This document shows positions 24,758 to 33,728 of a stretch of 64,000 nucleotides of DNA, piece by piece. The DNA comes from Paraburkholderia dioscoreae (lineage in GTDB: Bacteria; Pseudomonadota; Gammaproteobacteria; Burkholderiales; Burkholderiaceae): the NCBI RefSeq assembly GCF_902459535.1, contig NZ_LR699553.1, forward strand, positions 2,852,001 through 2,916,000. Direction: 5' to 3'. The position numbers and the translations under genes are program-made. Below the pieces are notes generated by a model that saw only the letters and a program-made list of their open reading frames with translations, ran no database searches and was not told where the DNA came from. Position 1 is the stretch's first letter; each line of letters starts with the position of its first letter.

Positions 24758-26104
24758 TTAAACCTTGAACGGATGACGAAGCAGGATGGTCTCATCGCGA
24801 TCCGGACCGGTCGACACCATGTCGATCGGAATGCCCGCAACCTCCTGCACACGCGACAGATACGCGCGCGCATTCGCCGGCAGCTTGTCCCATTCCTTGA
24901 TGCCAACCGTGCTTTCCTTCCAGCCCGCGAAGGTTTCGTACACCGGCTCGCAACGCGCGACTTCCGACGCGCCACGCGGCAGCAGGTCGACTTGCTTGCC
25001 GTCCACCGTGTAGCCGACGCACAGCTTCACTTCGTCCAGACCGTCGAGCACGTCGAGCTTGGTCATGCACAGACCCGATACGCCGTTGATCTGGATCGAG
25101 CGGCGCAGTGCAGCGGCGTCGAGCCAGCCGGTGCGGCGCGGACGGCCGGTGACCGAGCCGAATTCCTTGCCGACCGTGGCCAGTTCGAGGCCGATCGCTT
25201 CCTGACGGGCGGCGTTATCCGCGTCGTACAGTTCGCTCGGGAACGGGCCCGAGCCGACGCGCGTGCAGTACGCCTTGGTGATGCCGAGAATGTAGTTCAG
25301 CTTTTGCGGACCGACACCCGCGCCTGCCGTGGCCGCACCGGCCACGCAGTTGCTCGATGTGACGAACGGATACGTGCCGTGGTCGATGTCGAGCAGCGTG
25401 CCTTGCGCGCCTTCGAACAGCAGGTTGCTGCCGGCCGCGTTGACGTCGTACAGACGGCGCGACACGTCGGTCACCATCGGCTTCAGACGGTCGGCATAGC
25501 TGAGCATCGTGTCGAGCGTTTGCTGGAAGTCGACCGCGGCGACGCCCAGATATTGCGTCAACACGAAGTTGTGATAGTCGAGGTTTTCACGCAGACGTTC
25601 GGCAAAAGTCTCGGGCTCGAACAGATCCTGCACGCGCAAACCGCGGCGTGCCACCTTGTCTTCGTAAGCCGGGCCGATGCCGCGGCCGGTCGTGCCGATC
25701 TTGCCCGCGCCACGGCGCGCTTCGCGGCCCTGGTCGATGGCGATGTGATACGGCAGGATCAGCGTGGTGGCTTCGGAAATGAAGAGGCGATTCTGGACAT
25801 CGATCCCGGCGGCTTCGAGCTCGCCGATTTCCTTGAACAGCGCTTCCGGCGACAACACGACGCCATTGCCGATGTAGCACGCGACGCCGGGATGCATGAT
25901 GCCCGACGGAATCAGGCGCAAGATGGTTTTCTTGCCGCCGATGATAAGCGTGTGGCCGGCATTGTGACCGCCCTGGAAGCGAACGACGCCTTGAGCGTGG
26001 TCCGTCAGCCAGTCGACGATCTTGCCCTTGCCTTCATCACCCCATTGGGTTCCCACGACGACGACGTTACGCCCGGGGTTCACATTCACTGCGCTGGCAG
26101 ACAT
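24758..26104 (-). CDS. purA: Adenylosuccinate synthetase
   Basis: A 448-residue GTP-dependent enzyme joining IMP and aspartate, the first step to AMP. The P-loop-like GTQWGDEGKGK lies at residues 18–28. Also visible are GGHNAGHT, GTTGRGIGPAYEDK and the FEGAQGTLLDIDHGTYPFVTSS region. The length is normal. The stop is two bases from the start of the phosphoribosyltransferase gene, and hisZ lies 204 bp upstream on the same strand, the hisZ–purA order common in Burkholderiaceae. Confidence 0.98.
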   Translation of the reverse strand: MSASAVNVNPGRNVVVVGTQWGDEGKGKIVDWLTDHAQGVVRFQGGHNAGHTLIIGGKKTILRLIPSGIMHPGVACYIGNGVVLSPEALFKEIGELEAAGIDVQNRLFISEATTLILPYHIAIDQGREARRGAGKIGTTGRGIGPAYEDKVARRGLRVQDLFEPETFAERLRENLDYHNFVLTQYLGVAAVDFQQTLDTMLSYADRLKPMVTDVSRRLYDVNAAGSNLLFEGAQGTLLDIDHGTYPFVTSSNCVAGAATAGAGVGPQKLNYILGITKAYCTRVGSGPFPSELYDADNAARQEAIGLELATVGKEFGSVTGRPRRTGWLDAAALRRSIQINGVSGLCMTKLDVLDGLDEVKLCVGYTVDGKQVDLLPRGASEVARCEPVYETFAGWKESTVGIKEWDKLPANARAYLSRVQEVAGIPIDMVSTGPDRDETILLRHPFKV

Positions 26105-26213
26105 GTTGTTTCGTAAGCTGGTTAAAAACGTATTCTACCTATGTTCGCGGAACCTTCCGAATTTTTCCGTTTCCGCTCAACGGTATGCACGTTATGGTGG
26201 GTATAGCGAAAGT

Positions 26214-26234
26214 GGCGCGGCCAACGGCCGCGCC
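26214..26234. other. GC-rich hairpin between hisZ and purA
   Basis: GGCGCGGCC and GGCCGCGCC form a perfect nine-base stem around AAC. No T-run follows on the minus strand, so it may be a rho-dependent terminator element or RNA-stabilising hairpin after hisZ. Confidence 0.6.
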
Positions 26235-26308
26235 GTGCTTCGGCGACACGTTCGGCGCCGTCTGACATGCCATGAGGATCGCCCTCTGGCGGGTCTGCCG
26301 GAACGCGC

Positions 26309-27460
26309 TCAGGCGCGCGGTTCGACGACCCAGTTACCGCTGCGTTCGACCAGCACGCGGTCGAACGCGAATTCATCGAGATCGTGTTCGTGGCCAGGCA
26401 GCGCCTGAATCACCACCTCGCCGGCATCGCGCAACGCGGCCACGCTCACGCGCAATGCCTCGTCGTGCTGCCACGGCGCGAGAATCGCGCTGCTGCGCGC
26501 TTCGACCGGCGAAATCCGCGCCACTTCGCGCAGATCGAGCGAAAAGCCGGTTGCCGCCCGCGCGCGGCCATACGCTTGACCCACGTGGTCGTAACGGCCG
26601 CCCCGCGCCACCGCATTCGGTACGCCGTCCACATACGCCGAGAACATCACGCCGCTGTGGTACGCATAGCCGCGCAGATCGGCGAGATCGATCATGACTT
26701 CGGCGCCGTCCACCTGGCTCGCGAGGAACGCGAGGTCGTCGAGCGCGCGGGCAATGGCCGGCATATTGGGCAGGCGTGCGCGGGCTTCGTCGAGCACTGA
26801 AGCGTCGCCGTACAACGTGGGCAGCGCGCGCAACGCGTCGCGAATCGCCGGCGTGAGGTTGGCCGTCAGTTCGACGAGGCGCGGCACGTCCTTGCCCGCG
26901 AGCGCGTCGTAGAGCGACTGGCCGAGTTCGGCCGCTGCCGGTTCGGCTTCGATCAGCGCGGCGAGCACGCCCGCATGGCACAGATCGAGGCGCACTTTCG
27001 CAAGGCCGGCCAGACGCAGCGCGTCGAGCATCAGTTGCTGGATTTCCAGGTCCGCTTCGAGGCCGGCGTGGCCGTAGATTTCCGCGCCGATCTGAATCTG
27101 CTCGCGCGTGGCGTGCAGGCCGCGCGGACGCGTATGCGCGACGTTGCCCGCGTAGCAAAGACGCGTCACGCCCTGGCGATTCAACAAATGTGCGTCGATC
27201 CGCGCGACCTGCGGCGTAATGTCCGCGCGCAGACCGAGCGTGCGTCCGGACAGCTGATCGACGAGCTTGAAGGTGCGCAGATTCAGATCGTGTCCGCCGC
27301 CGGTGAGCAGCGACTCGATATATTCGAGCAACGGCGGCATGACCATCTCGTAGCCATACGAACGGAAACGGTCCAGCAGATGGCGCCGCAATTCTTCGAT
27401 CTTGCGGGCTTCCGACGGCAGCACGTCGGCAATATTCTCGGGAAGTAACCAGGTCGACAT
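26309..27460 (-). CDS. hisZ: ATP phosphoribosyltransferase regulatory subunit HisZ
   Basis: A 383-residue paralogue of the histidyl-tRNA synthetase catalytic core. It activates a short-form HisG in the first step of histidine synthesis. It begins MSTWLLPENIADVLP and contains class II synthetase-like segments (LRADITPQVARID, GGRYDHVGQAYGR), but it has no tRNA anticodon-binding domain and is shorter than HisS. A complete hisS lies elsewhere in the window (35669–37009), which supports the regulatory assignment. No hisG is adjacent. Confidence 0.95.
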   Translation of the reverse strand: MSTWLLPENIADVLPSEARKIEELRRHLLDRFRSYGYEMVMPPLLEYIESLLTGGGHDLNLRTFKLVDQLSGRTLGLRADITPQVARIDAHLLNRQGVTRLCYAGNVAHTRPRGLHATREQIQIGAEIYGHAGLEADLEIQQLMLDALRLAGLAKVRLDLCHAGVLAALIEAEPAAAELGQSLYDALAGKDVPRLVELTANLTPAIRDALRALPTLYGDASVLDEARARLPNMPAIARALDDLAFLASQVDGAEVMIDLADLRGYAYHSGVMFSAYVDGVPNAVARGGRYDHVGQAYGRARAATGFSLDLREVARISPVEARSSAILAPWQHDEALRVSVAALRDAGEVVIQALPGHEHDLDEFAFDRVLVERSGNWVVEPRA

Positions 27461-27717
27461 CGATACAGTCCTACGACGTTGAACACGGCGGCTGGGTGCG
27501 CCGGTAAGTGAGTGTGAATGGCGGGCGGCGGCTCGATTTTGGCGGCTACCGCGGGCGTTCGGGCCGCTTGCGAAGAGCGCTTCCGACGATTGTCCGCAGG
27601 CGTTGCAGTTGTAGTTGCTTTGCGCGCCGTTCGGGAACCAACCGCCGGCAGTGGCCGCCGTTTGCAGTTGGCCTCAAGCCTTCGCGCACCATCAGGCTGG
27701 CACCAAAAGAGATCCCT

Positions 27718-27909
27718 TCAGGTCACGATAAACAGCAGGATCAGCCCGAGCACCATCACGATCAGGCCGCCCACGCGAATCTGATGCGGCGGCCGTTCCG
27801 CTATTTTACGGAACGTGTCGCGCCAGGCGCTCGGAAAAACGAAGGGAAACATCCCTTCAATAATCAGCATCAACGCGATCGCGAGCAATAACGAGCCGGC
27901 TATATCCAT
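27718..27909 (-). CDS. DUF2065 small membrane protein
   Basis: A 63-residue protein with two membrane segments, roughly residues 3–22 and 46–62, joined by a basic loop (SAWRDTFRKIAERPPHQIR). This is the DUF2065/YjeT pattern, and these genes usually accompany hflKC and purA, as here. The biochemical role is unknown. It lies 51 bp downstream of hflC on the same strand and is probably the last gene of the hflX–hflK–hflC transcript. The 257 bp after it, before hisZ, show no gene. Confidence 0.9.
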   Translation of the reverse strand: MDIAGSLLLAIALMLIIEGMFPFVFPSAWRDTFRKIAERPPHQIRVGGLIVMVLGLILLFIVT

Positions 27910-27960
27910 GCGAATGAAGGGGCCGCGATGCGGATGCCGCGGCGTTCCGGTTTCCGGTTA

Positions 27961-28863
27961 TCAGTGTTTGCGTGGGACCGCGGGAGCGTCCGGGGCGGCG
28001 CCGCCGGTCGGGCTACGCATGAAGCGGAAGAACTCGTTGCTCGGGTCGACCACGATCACGTCGCCCGGCTTGAAGGTGTTCCTATACGCCTGCATGCTTT
28101 GATAGAACTGATAGAACTGCGGGTCGGTGCCGTACGCCTCGGCGGCGATTTCCGCAGCCTTCGCATCGCCCTCGCCCTTGATGGTTTGCGCCTGACGATA
28201 ACCGTCCGCGAGAATTGCCTGTTGCTGGCCGAGCGCGTCCTGCCTGATCTTGTCGGCCTCGGCCGTGCCCTTCGCGCGCTCGTCGGCCGCGACCTGCTGA
28301 CGCGCGGCGATCATCCGCTTGTAGACGGAGTCCGCCATCGACGCGGGGAAGTCGACACGCGTCAACTGCACGTCGACCACCGACACGCCGAGCGATGCCG
28401 CAGCCTTGTCCATCGCGGCGCGCGCTTCGTCGGCGACGGCCTGCTGGCGGGCCAGCGCGTCGGACAGCGTGACCTTCGCGAACGCATCGCCGAGCGCGCT
28501 GCGCGACAGCAAGGCGAGCCGGTCCGGCAAGCTCTGCGCATCGCCTCTGGTTTCGGCAAGCAGCTTCAGCGGATCGGTCACGCGATATTTGACGACCGGG
28601 TTGGCCAGCAGATCGGTTTTATCGGACGTCATGTAGCGGTCTTCGTCCGGTGCATCGAGCGACTGGATGCGGTTATCGACCAGCGTGACCGTTTGCAACG
28701 GCGGCGGCAGTTTGACGTGCAGCCCGGGGCCGAGCAGGCTCGGCGCCTTGTCGCCATGCGACGACAGCACGGCCAGATGACGCTGATCGACGACGAACAC
28801 CATCGACGAAGCGGCAAACAGCACGATGACGACAGCCACGACGAGCGCAATGATCCTGTTCAT
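27961..28863 (-). CDS. hflC: Protease modulator HflC
   Basis: A 300-residue SPFH/band-7 membrane protein that pairs with HflK and restrains the FtsH protease at the inner membrane. One N-terminal membrane anchor (IIALVVAVVIVLFAASSMVFVV) is followed by the band-7 domain (VDQRHLAVL onward) and a helical region ending KPGDVIVVDPSNEFFRFM. It starts 12 bp after hflK on the same strand. Confidence 0.97.
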   Translation of the reverse strand: MNRIIALVVAVVIVLFAASSMVFVVDQRHLAVLSSHGDKAPSLLGPGLHVKLPPPLQTVTLVDNRIQSLDAPDEDRYMTSDKTDLLANPVVKYRVTDPLKLLAETRGDAQSLPDRLALLSRSALGDAFAKVTLSDALARQQAVADEARAAMDKAAASLGVSVVDVQLTRVDFPASMADSVYKRMIAARQQVAADERAKGTAEADKIRQDALGQQQAILADGYRQAQTIKGEGDAKAAEIAAEAYGTDPQFYQFYQSMQAYRNTFKPGDVIVVDPSNEFFRFMRSPTGGAAPDAPAVPRKH

Positions 28864-28875
28864 GATGTGCGCTCC

Positions 28876-30264
28876 TTATTGAACGTCGTCTTCGCGCATA
28901 CGGCTGCGGAAGGAGTCGCGTGAGCGCAGCGCGTCGCTGCTGGCTGCGGCCTGGCTGGCGGGCGCGGCAACTGCTGCCGGCGCGGAAGCAGCGGCGCCGG
29001 TTGCGGAGGCAGACGGCGTGGCCGAAGGCAATGCGGCACCGCTCGCCGCTTGCGGCGCGGCAGCAGCCACGGCGCCCGAGGCGGCGGCCGCGTCGGTCAC
29101 CCGCTGACGGGTCTGTTCGACCAGCTTGTCGAGCGGCAGATACAGCACATTGTTGCCGCTCTTGCTGTCCACAAACACCTTGGTCGTATTCGAATAGATC
29201 TGCTGCATGGTTTCCAGATACATGCGCTCGCGAATCACAGCGGGCGCTTTCGAGTACTGCGCGTAGACCTGCTTGAAGCGCTCGGCGTCGCCCTGCGCCT
29301 GGGCGACCGTCTTGTCGCTGTACGTTTTGGCTTCGTCGATCTGGCGAGCCACGTCGGCTTGCGCGCGCGGCAACAGATCCGCGGCATAGGCCTCGGCATC
29401 GCGTTTCGCGCGCTCGTTTTCCTGACGGACTTTCGCGGCGTCGTCGAACGCGGCTTGCACCTGGTCGGGCGCCTGCACACCCTGGATCGTCACACCGGTC
29501 ACGGCGAGTCCGGACTGGTATTCATCCAGGGATTGCTGGATCGCCGCCATCAGCTGCTGGCGAATTGTTTCGCGATCCTGATAGAGAATGTCATTGCTGC
29601 TGCGCGCGCCGACGATGCTGCGCACCGCCGCCTGAGCGGCCTGCGTCACGCCCTGATCGGGATCGACGCTGCGGAACAGGTAGTCGGTCGGCTTCCTCAC
29701 CTGGTATTGCACCGCGAAGCGCACGTCGACGATGTCCGCGTCGTGTGTGAGCATCGACGCGTCTTTCACGTTCGCGACTCGCACCACGTTATTGCGGCCA
29801 ATCTCCACCTGGCGGATCTGGCCGATATTGACGAGCTCATGCGCTTCGAACGGATATGGCAAACGCCAGTGCACACCCTGCCCGGCCGTGTAGCGATATT
29901 TGCCGAATTGCATCACGACGCCGGCCTGGCCGTCCTGCACGACGAACACGCCGCTGCCGAGATAAATGGCCAGCAGCACACCGATCACAATGCCAACGCC
30001 GATGCGCGCACCCCGACCGTTGTCCGGCCGGCCGCCACCCGCGCCGCCGCCCTTGCGGCCGAACACGCGGCTCAAACGGCGGTTGAAATCGCGCCACATC
30101 TCGTCGAGATCGGGCGGGCCTTCACCGTCCTTGCTCGGCGGACGCCTGGGCTCGTTTGGACGTTGCCGGTCGCCATTGCCGTCCCCCCGGCCCCAGCGCG
30201 GATCGTTCAGTGAAAGCATGGCGCGCATGCGCAGCCAGATACTCCGCTCGTTGTAATCGTTCAC
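28876..30264 (-). CDS. hflK: Protease modulator HflK
   Basis: A 462-residue partner of HflC. The cytoplasmic N-terminus is charged and proline/glycine-rich (NDPRWGRGDGNGD), then one membrane span (ARIGVGIVIGVLLAIYLGSG) leads into the band-7 domain. The coiled stalk (ERAKRDAEAYAADLLPRAQ) is typical. The C-terminal 70 residues are an Ala/Ser/Pro-rich tail, longer than in enteric HflK. It is followed at once by hflC, and hflX lies 49 bp upstream. Confidence 0.97.
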   Translation of the reverse strand: MNDYNERSIWLRMRAMLSLNDPRWGRGDGNGDRQRPNEPRRPPSKDGEGPPDLDEMWRDFNRRLSRVFGRKGGGAGGGRPDNGRGARIGVGIVIGVLLAIYLGSGVFVVQDGQAGVVMQFGKYRYTAGQGVHWRLPYPFEAHELVNIGQIRQVEIGRNNVVRVANVKDASMLTHDADIVDVRFAVQYQVRKPTDYLFRSVDPDQGVTQAAQAAVRSIVGARSSNDILYQDRETIRQQLMAAIQQSLDEYQSGLAVTGVTIQGVQAPDQVQAAFDDAAKVRQENERAKRDAEAYAADLLPRAQADVARQIDEAKTYSDKTVAQAQGDAERFKQVYAQYSKAPAVIRERMYLETMQQIYSNTTKVFVDSKSGNNVLYLPLDKLVEQTRQRVTDAAAASGAVAAAAPQAASGAALPSATPSASATGAAASAPAAVAAPASQAAASSDALRSRDSFRSRMREDDVQ

Positions 30265-30313
30265 CTGTGTTCGTTCACCAGAGTAGACAGCGGGTCAGTG
30301 CAATTGGAACGGG

Positions 30314-31528
30314 TCAATGCCCGAGTTCTGGAACCTTGCGGTCGTCGCGTGGTGCCGCCGACCGGTCTTCTTCCGAAAGATCGACCAGCGTTTCGGGAAG
30401 AGGTTCGGCAGTAGCGATTTCAGCGATGGCAGCGCGCAGTGTGTCCAGCCCCTGCCCTGTGCGCGCGCTCAAAAAGACGCGCGAAATATTACCATACTCG
30501 TCCCGCTCGACCGCGTCCCCACGGGCTGCCAACTCCGGCACCGCGTCGATCTTGTTGAAGACCAGCACCTGCCGGATGGTGTCCGCACCGATTGCGTGCA
30601 ACACCTCGTTCACCTGATCGATCTGATCGAGCCGCACCGCGCTCGACGCATCGACCACGTGCAGCAGCAGGTCGGCGTGAATGGTTTCTTCAAGCGTGGC
30701 GCGAAATGCCGCCACCAGTTGGTGAGGCAGTTCGCGAATGAAACCGACCGTATCGGACACCACGACCTGCCCCGCTTCGTCGCCGAGATAGACGCGCCGC
30801 GAGGTCGTATCCAGCGTCGCAAACAACTGGTCGGCGGCGTACGCCTGAGCCTTGGTGAGCGCGTTGAACAGCGTGGATTTACCCGCGTTCGTGTAACCGA
30901 CGAGCGACACGGACATGGTCTGATTGCGGCTGCGCGCACGACGCTGCGTGCCGTGCTGACGGCGCAATTTCTCGAGCCGCGTCTTAAGCGCCTTGATGCG
31001 CTCGCCGATCAAACGGCGGTCGGTTTCGAGCTGCGTTTCACCCGGGCCGCGCAAACCGATACCGCCTTTTTGCCGCTCCAGGTGAGTCCATGCGCGGATT
31101 AGTCGCGTGGAAAGGTACTGCAACTGCGCGAGTTCCACCTGCAGTTTGCCTTCATGGCTGCGGGCGCGTTGCGCAAAAATGTCGAGGATCAGACTGGTGC
31201 GATCGATCACGCGCCGGTTAAGCGCCTGCTCCAGATTGCGCTGCTGCGCAGGCGCCAGAGCATGATTGAAAATGACGAGTTCGATGTCGTTCGCCTCACA
31301 CGCAAGACGCAGTTCTTCGGCCTTGCCGCTGCCGACGAACATCTTGGCATCGGGGCTGGACCGGCGCCCGGTGAGGGTGACCAGGGGATTCGCGCCCGCG
31401 CTTTGCGCGAGCAGGCTGAGTTCTTCGAGACTGGCTTCGAAATCGATCTTACCGAAGTCGATGCCGACAAGCGCTGCATTGATCAAATTGGAGGATATCA
31501 AAATGAGGCGGCCGGGAGTAATCGCCAA
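30314..31528 (-). CDS. hflX: Ribosome-associated GTPase HflX
   Basis: A 404-residue GTPase that binds 50S subunits and rescues stalled or heat-damaged ribosomes. The N-terminal HflX domain contains SPDAKMFVGSGKAEEL and the glycine-rich GGIGLRGPGETQLETDRR linker. The G1 loop GYTNAGKST is at residues 211–219, then SDTVGFIRELPHQLV and the FNKID G4 motif. The start is uncertain: TTG 31528 is used here, but a TTG at 31486 is also possible and neither has a strong ribosome binding site. It lies 30 bp downstream of hfq. Confidence 0.95.
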   Translation of the reverse strand: MAITPGRLILISSNLINAALVGIDFGKIDFEASLEELSLLAQSAGANPLVTLTGRRSSPDAKMFVGSGKAEELRLACEANDIELVIFNHALAPAQQRNLEQALNRRVIDRTSLILDIFAQRARSHEGKLQVELAQLQYLSTRLIRAWTHLERQKGGIGLRGPGETQLETDRRLIGERIKALKTRLEKLRRQHGTQRRARSRNQTMSVSLVGYTNAGKSTLFNALTKAQAYAADQLFATLDTTSRRVYLGDEAGQVVVSDTVGFIRELPHQLVAAFRATLEETIHADLLLHVVDASSAVRLDQIDQVNEVLHAIGADTIRQVLVFNKIDAVPELAARGDAVERDEYGNISRVFLSARTGQGLDTLRAAIAEIATAEPLPETLVDLSEEDRSAAPRDDRKVPELGH

Positions 31529-31558
31529 CGGGCGACGTTACGCCGGCCGCGACGAGGG

Positions 31559-31795
31559 TTAGGACTGTTCGGAATCCGGGTGGAAATTCACCGGACGGGC
31601 TGGCACGACAGTCGAGATTGCGTGCTTGTAGACCATCTGGGTGACCGTATTCCGGAGCAACACGACGTACTGGTCGAACGATTCGATGTTCCCTTGAAGC
31701 TTGATGCCGTTGACCAGATAGATCGACACCGGCACATGCTCTTTACGCAGTGCGTTCAAAAACGGGTCTTGTAACAATTGCCCTTTGTTGCTCAT
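31559..31795 (-). CDS. hfq: RNA chaperone Hfq
   Basis: A 78-residue Sm-like protein forming a hexamer that pairs small RNAs with mRNAs. The Sm1 motif runs from about residue 9 to 50, with VSIYLVNGIKLQG and SFDQYVVLL, and the Sm2 motif YKHAIS is at 56–61. The C-terminal tail is short, as in other beta-proteobacteria. It is followed by hflX and preceded by der, the usual order. Confidence 0.98.
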   Translation of the reverse strand: MSNKGQLLQDPFLNALRKEHVPVSIYLVNGIKLQGNIESFDQYVVLLRNTVTQMVYKHAISTVVPARPVNFHPDSEQS

Positions 31796-31948
31796 AGCAA
31801 ACTCCGTATTTTTTTGCAGGTTGACTTAATTGACGACGAAGAAAAAGAGATCCGCCGTCAACCGCTACACTATAGCCGATTTTCATTTTTGCGCGAGGCA
31901 CCTGGCCAGGCGGCCAAAGCCAGTGCGCATGCGGGTTTCAGCCTGGAT

Positions 31949-33286
31949 TTAGCCTTTATCCGCGTAAGGGTTCGTCGACGATCTGAACTCTATTCGCAAT
32001 GGAGTCCCAGTCAGCTTGAAAGTTTCCCGGAAGCGGTTTTCGAGGTAGCGTTTGTAGGTTTCGGTGATCGCGTCGAGCGCGTTGCCGTGAATCACGATGA
32101 TCGGCGGATTCTGTCCACCCTGGTGCGCGTAACGCAGTTTCGGGCGCACCGGACCGCGGCGGCGCGGCTGCTGGAACTCGACGGCATCGATCAGCGCGCG
32201 CGTGAGCTTCGGCGTCGGCAGCTTGGCCATGGCGGCGGCGTAGGCGTCGTCGACCGAGCGCATCAACGGGCCGATTCCGGTTTTTTCCGCGGCGGAAATG
32301 AAATGGAATTTGGCGAAGTCGAGAAATTTTAGTTTGCGCTCGAGGTCCGCCTTGGTGCGCTCGCGCACATGCGGATCGAGCCCGTCCCATTTGTTCACGC
32401 CCACCACCAGCGCGCGCCCCTGCTCCACTACGAAGCCGGCGATGTGCGCGTCCTGTTCTGAAATATCCTGGCGCGCGTCGAGCAGCAGGATTACGACGTT
32501 CGCGTCGGAGATCGACTGCAGCGTTTTCACCACCGAGAATTTCTCGATCGCTTCGAACACTTTGCCGCGGCGGCGCAGGCCGGCTGTATCGATCAGCGTG
32601 TATGGCTTGCCGCCGCGCTCGAAATCGACGTAGATCGAATCCCGCGTGGTGCCGGGCATGTCGAACGCGATCACGCGCTCTTCACCCACCAGCGCGTTGA
32701 TCAACGTCGACTTGCCGACATTCGGCCGGCCGACGATCGCAATCTTCACGCCGCGTGCGGCTTTCTCGTCGTCGTTTTCTTCAGGCTGGCCGGCATAGGC
32801 GACTTCGAGCGCCTCGTTGATCATTTCCGTGACGCCGTCGCCGTGCGCCGCGGAAATCGCGCGCGGGTCGCCGAGTCCGAGTTCGTAGAAATCGGCGGCG
32901 ACCGTGCTGTACTTCATGCCCTCCGCCTTGTTGACGACGAGGAAAATCGGCCGGCCGACCTTGCGCAGATAGTCCGCGATCGACTTGTCCTGCGGCGCGA
33001 GGCCATTGCGCCCGTCGACGATGAACACGACAATGTCCGATTCCTCGACCGCCTGGCGGGTTTGACGCGCCATTTCGTGCAGGATGCCGTCTTTGGCGAC
33101 CGGCTCGAAACCGCCTGTATCGACGACCAGATACGGCCGCTCGCCGGTGCGCCCTTCGCCGTAGTGGCGATCGCGGGTGAGACCGGGCAGGTCGGCAACC
33201 AGCGCGTCACGCGAGCGCGTGAGCCGGTTGAACAGCGTGGATTTCCCCACATTGGGGCGCCCAACGAGGGCAATAACGGGTTTCAT
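31949..33286 (-). CDS. der: Ribosome-assembly GTPase Der (EngA)
   Basis: A 445-residue GTPase with two tandem G domains, needed for 50S assembly. G1 loops GRPNVGKST occur at residues 9–17 and 186–194. Between them are VDTGGFEP, VNKAEGM and an acidic linker (EENDDEKAA); the second domain has DTAGLRRRGKV and NKWDGLD. The C-terminal KH-like domain (PPIIVIHGNALD, TPLRIEFRSS) is complete. An unusually long gap of 442 bp separates it from bamB. Confidence 0.98.
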   Translation of the reverse strand: MKPVIALVGRPNVGKSTLFNRLTRSRDALVADLPGLTRDRHYGEGRTGERPYLVVDTGGFEPVAKDGILHEMARQTRQAVEESDIVVFIVDGRNGLAPQDKSIADYLRKVGRPIFLVVNKAEGMKYSTVAADFYELGLGDPRAISAAHGDGVTEMINEALEVAYAGQPEENDDEKAARGVKIAIVGRPNVGKSTLINALVGEERVIAFDMPGTTRDSIYVDFERGGKPYTLIDTAGLRRRGKVFEAIEKFSVVKTLQSISDANVVILLLDARQDISEQDAHIAGFVVEQGRALVVGVNKWDGLDPHVRERTKADLERKLKFLDFAKFHFISAAEKTGIGPLMRSVDDAYAAAMAKLPTPKLTRALIDAVEFQQPRRRGPVRPKLRYAHQGGQNPPIIVIHGNALDAITETYKRYLENRFRETFKLTGTPLRIEFRSSTNPYADKG

Positions 33287-33728
33287 CAGATGTTGTTCAC
33301 GGTGAAACGCGGGATCGAAATCGACCGTCCGCGTAGCGACGCCATGCGGCCGCTACACGGCAGCGTTTGACGAAAATTATCACGAATTCGGCCAGCTCCG
33401 GATGTGCTGTCAATATGCGCACCGGAGTGGACGGGGGTTTGGCTGTATGGGGCGGTGCAAGGGGCCGCCAGGTTCAGTCTTCCTGCTCGACGACTCGCAC
33501 GCCAGTTCGAATACGATTCTCCGCGGTATTTGCGAAGATGCCGTCGATGATGGCGCCGCAAGCAGCCACCGATGGCCACGTAGCCCGTGTGCCATATCTG
33601 ATCCGACTTGCCGGACCAGCCAGTCCGGCGTAATTCTTCTACTTACTCTGCCTTGCAACCAACTCTTCTGAAACGCGTGCGGCCGGCAAAGCCGGCCTGC
33701 ACGCCAGACGGCGATTGGCCTCGCGCGA
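33287..33728. other. Long intergenic region between bamB and der
   Basis: No believable gene is present in these 442 bases, although der and bamB are usually close together. A hairpin lies near the bamB end (33677–33702). The der promoter should be in this stretch, but no strong boxes stand out. Confidence 0.55.
33677..33702. other. GC-rich hairpin after bamB
   Basis: GGCCGGC and GCCGGCC pair around AAA, and the stem extends by four more pairs past a one-base bulge (GTGC with GCAC). There is no T-run, so it is a weak or rho-assisted terminator candidate for bamB. Confidence 0.6.
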
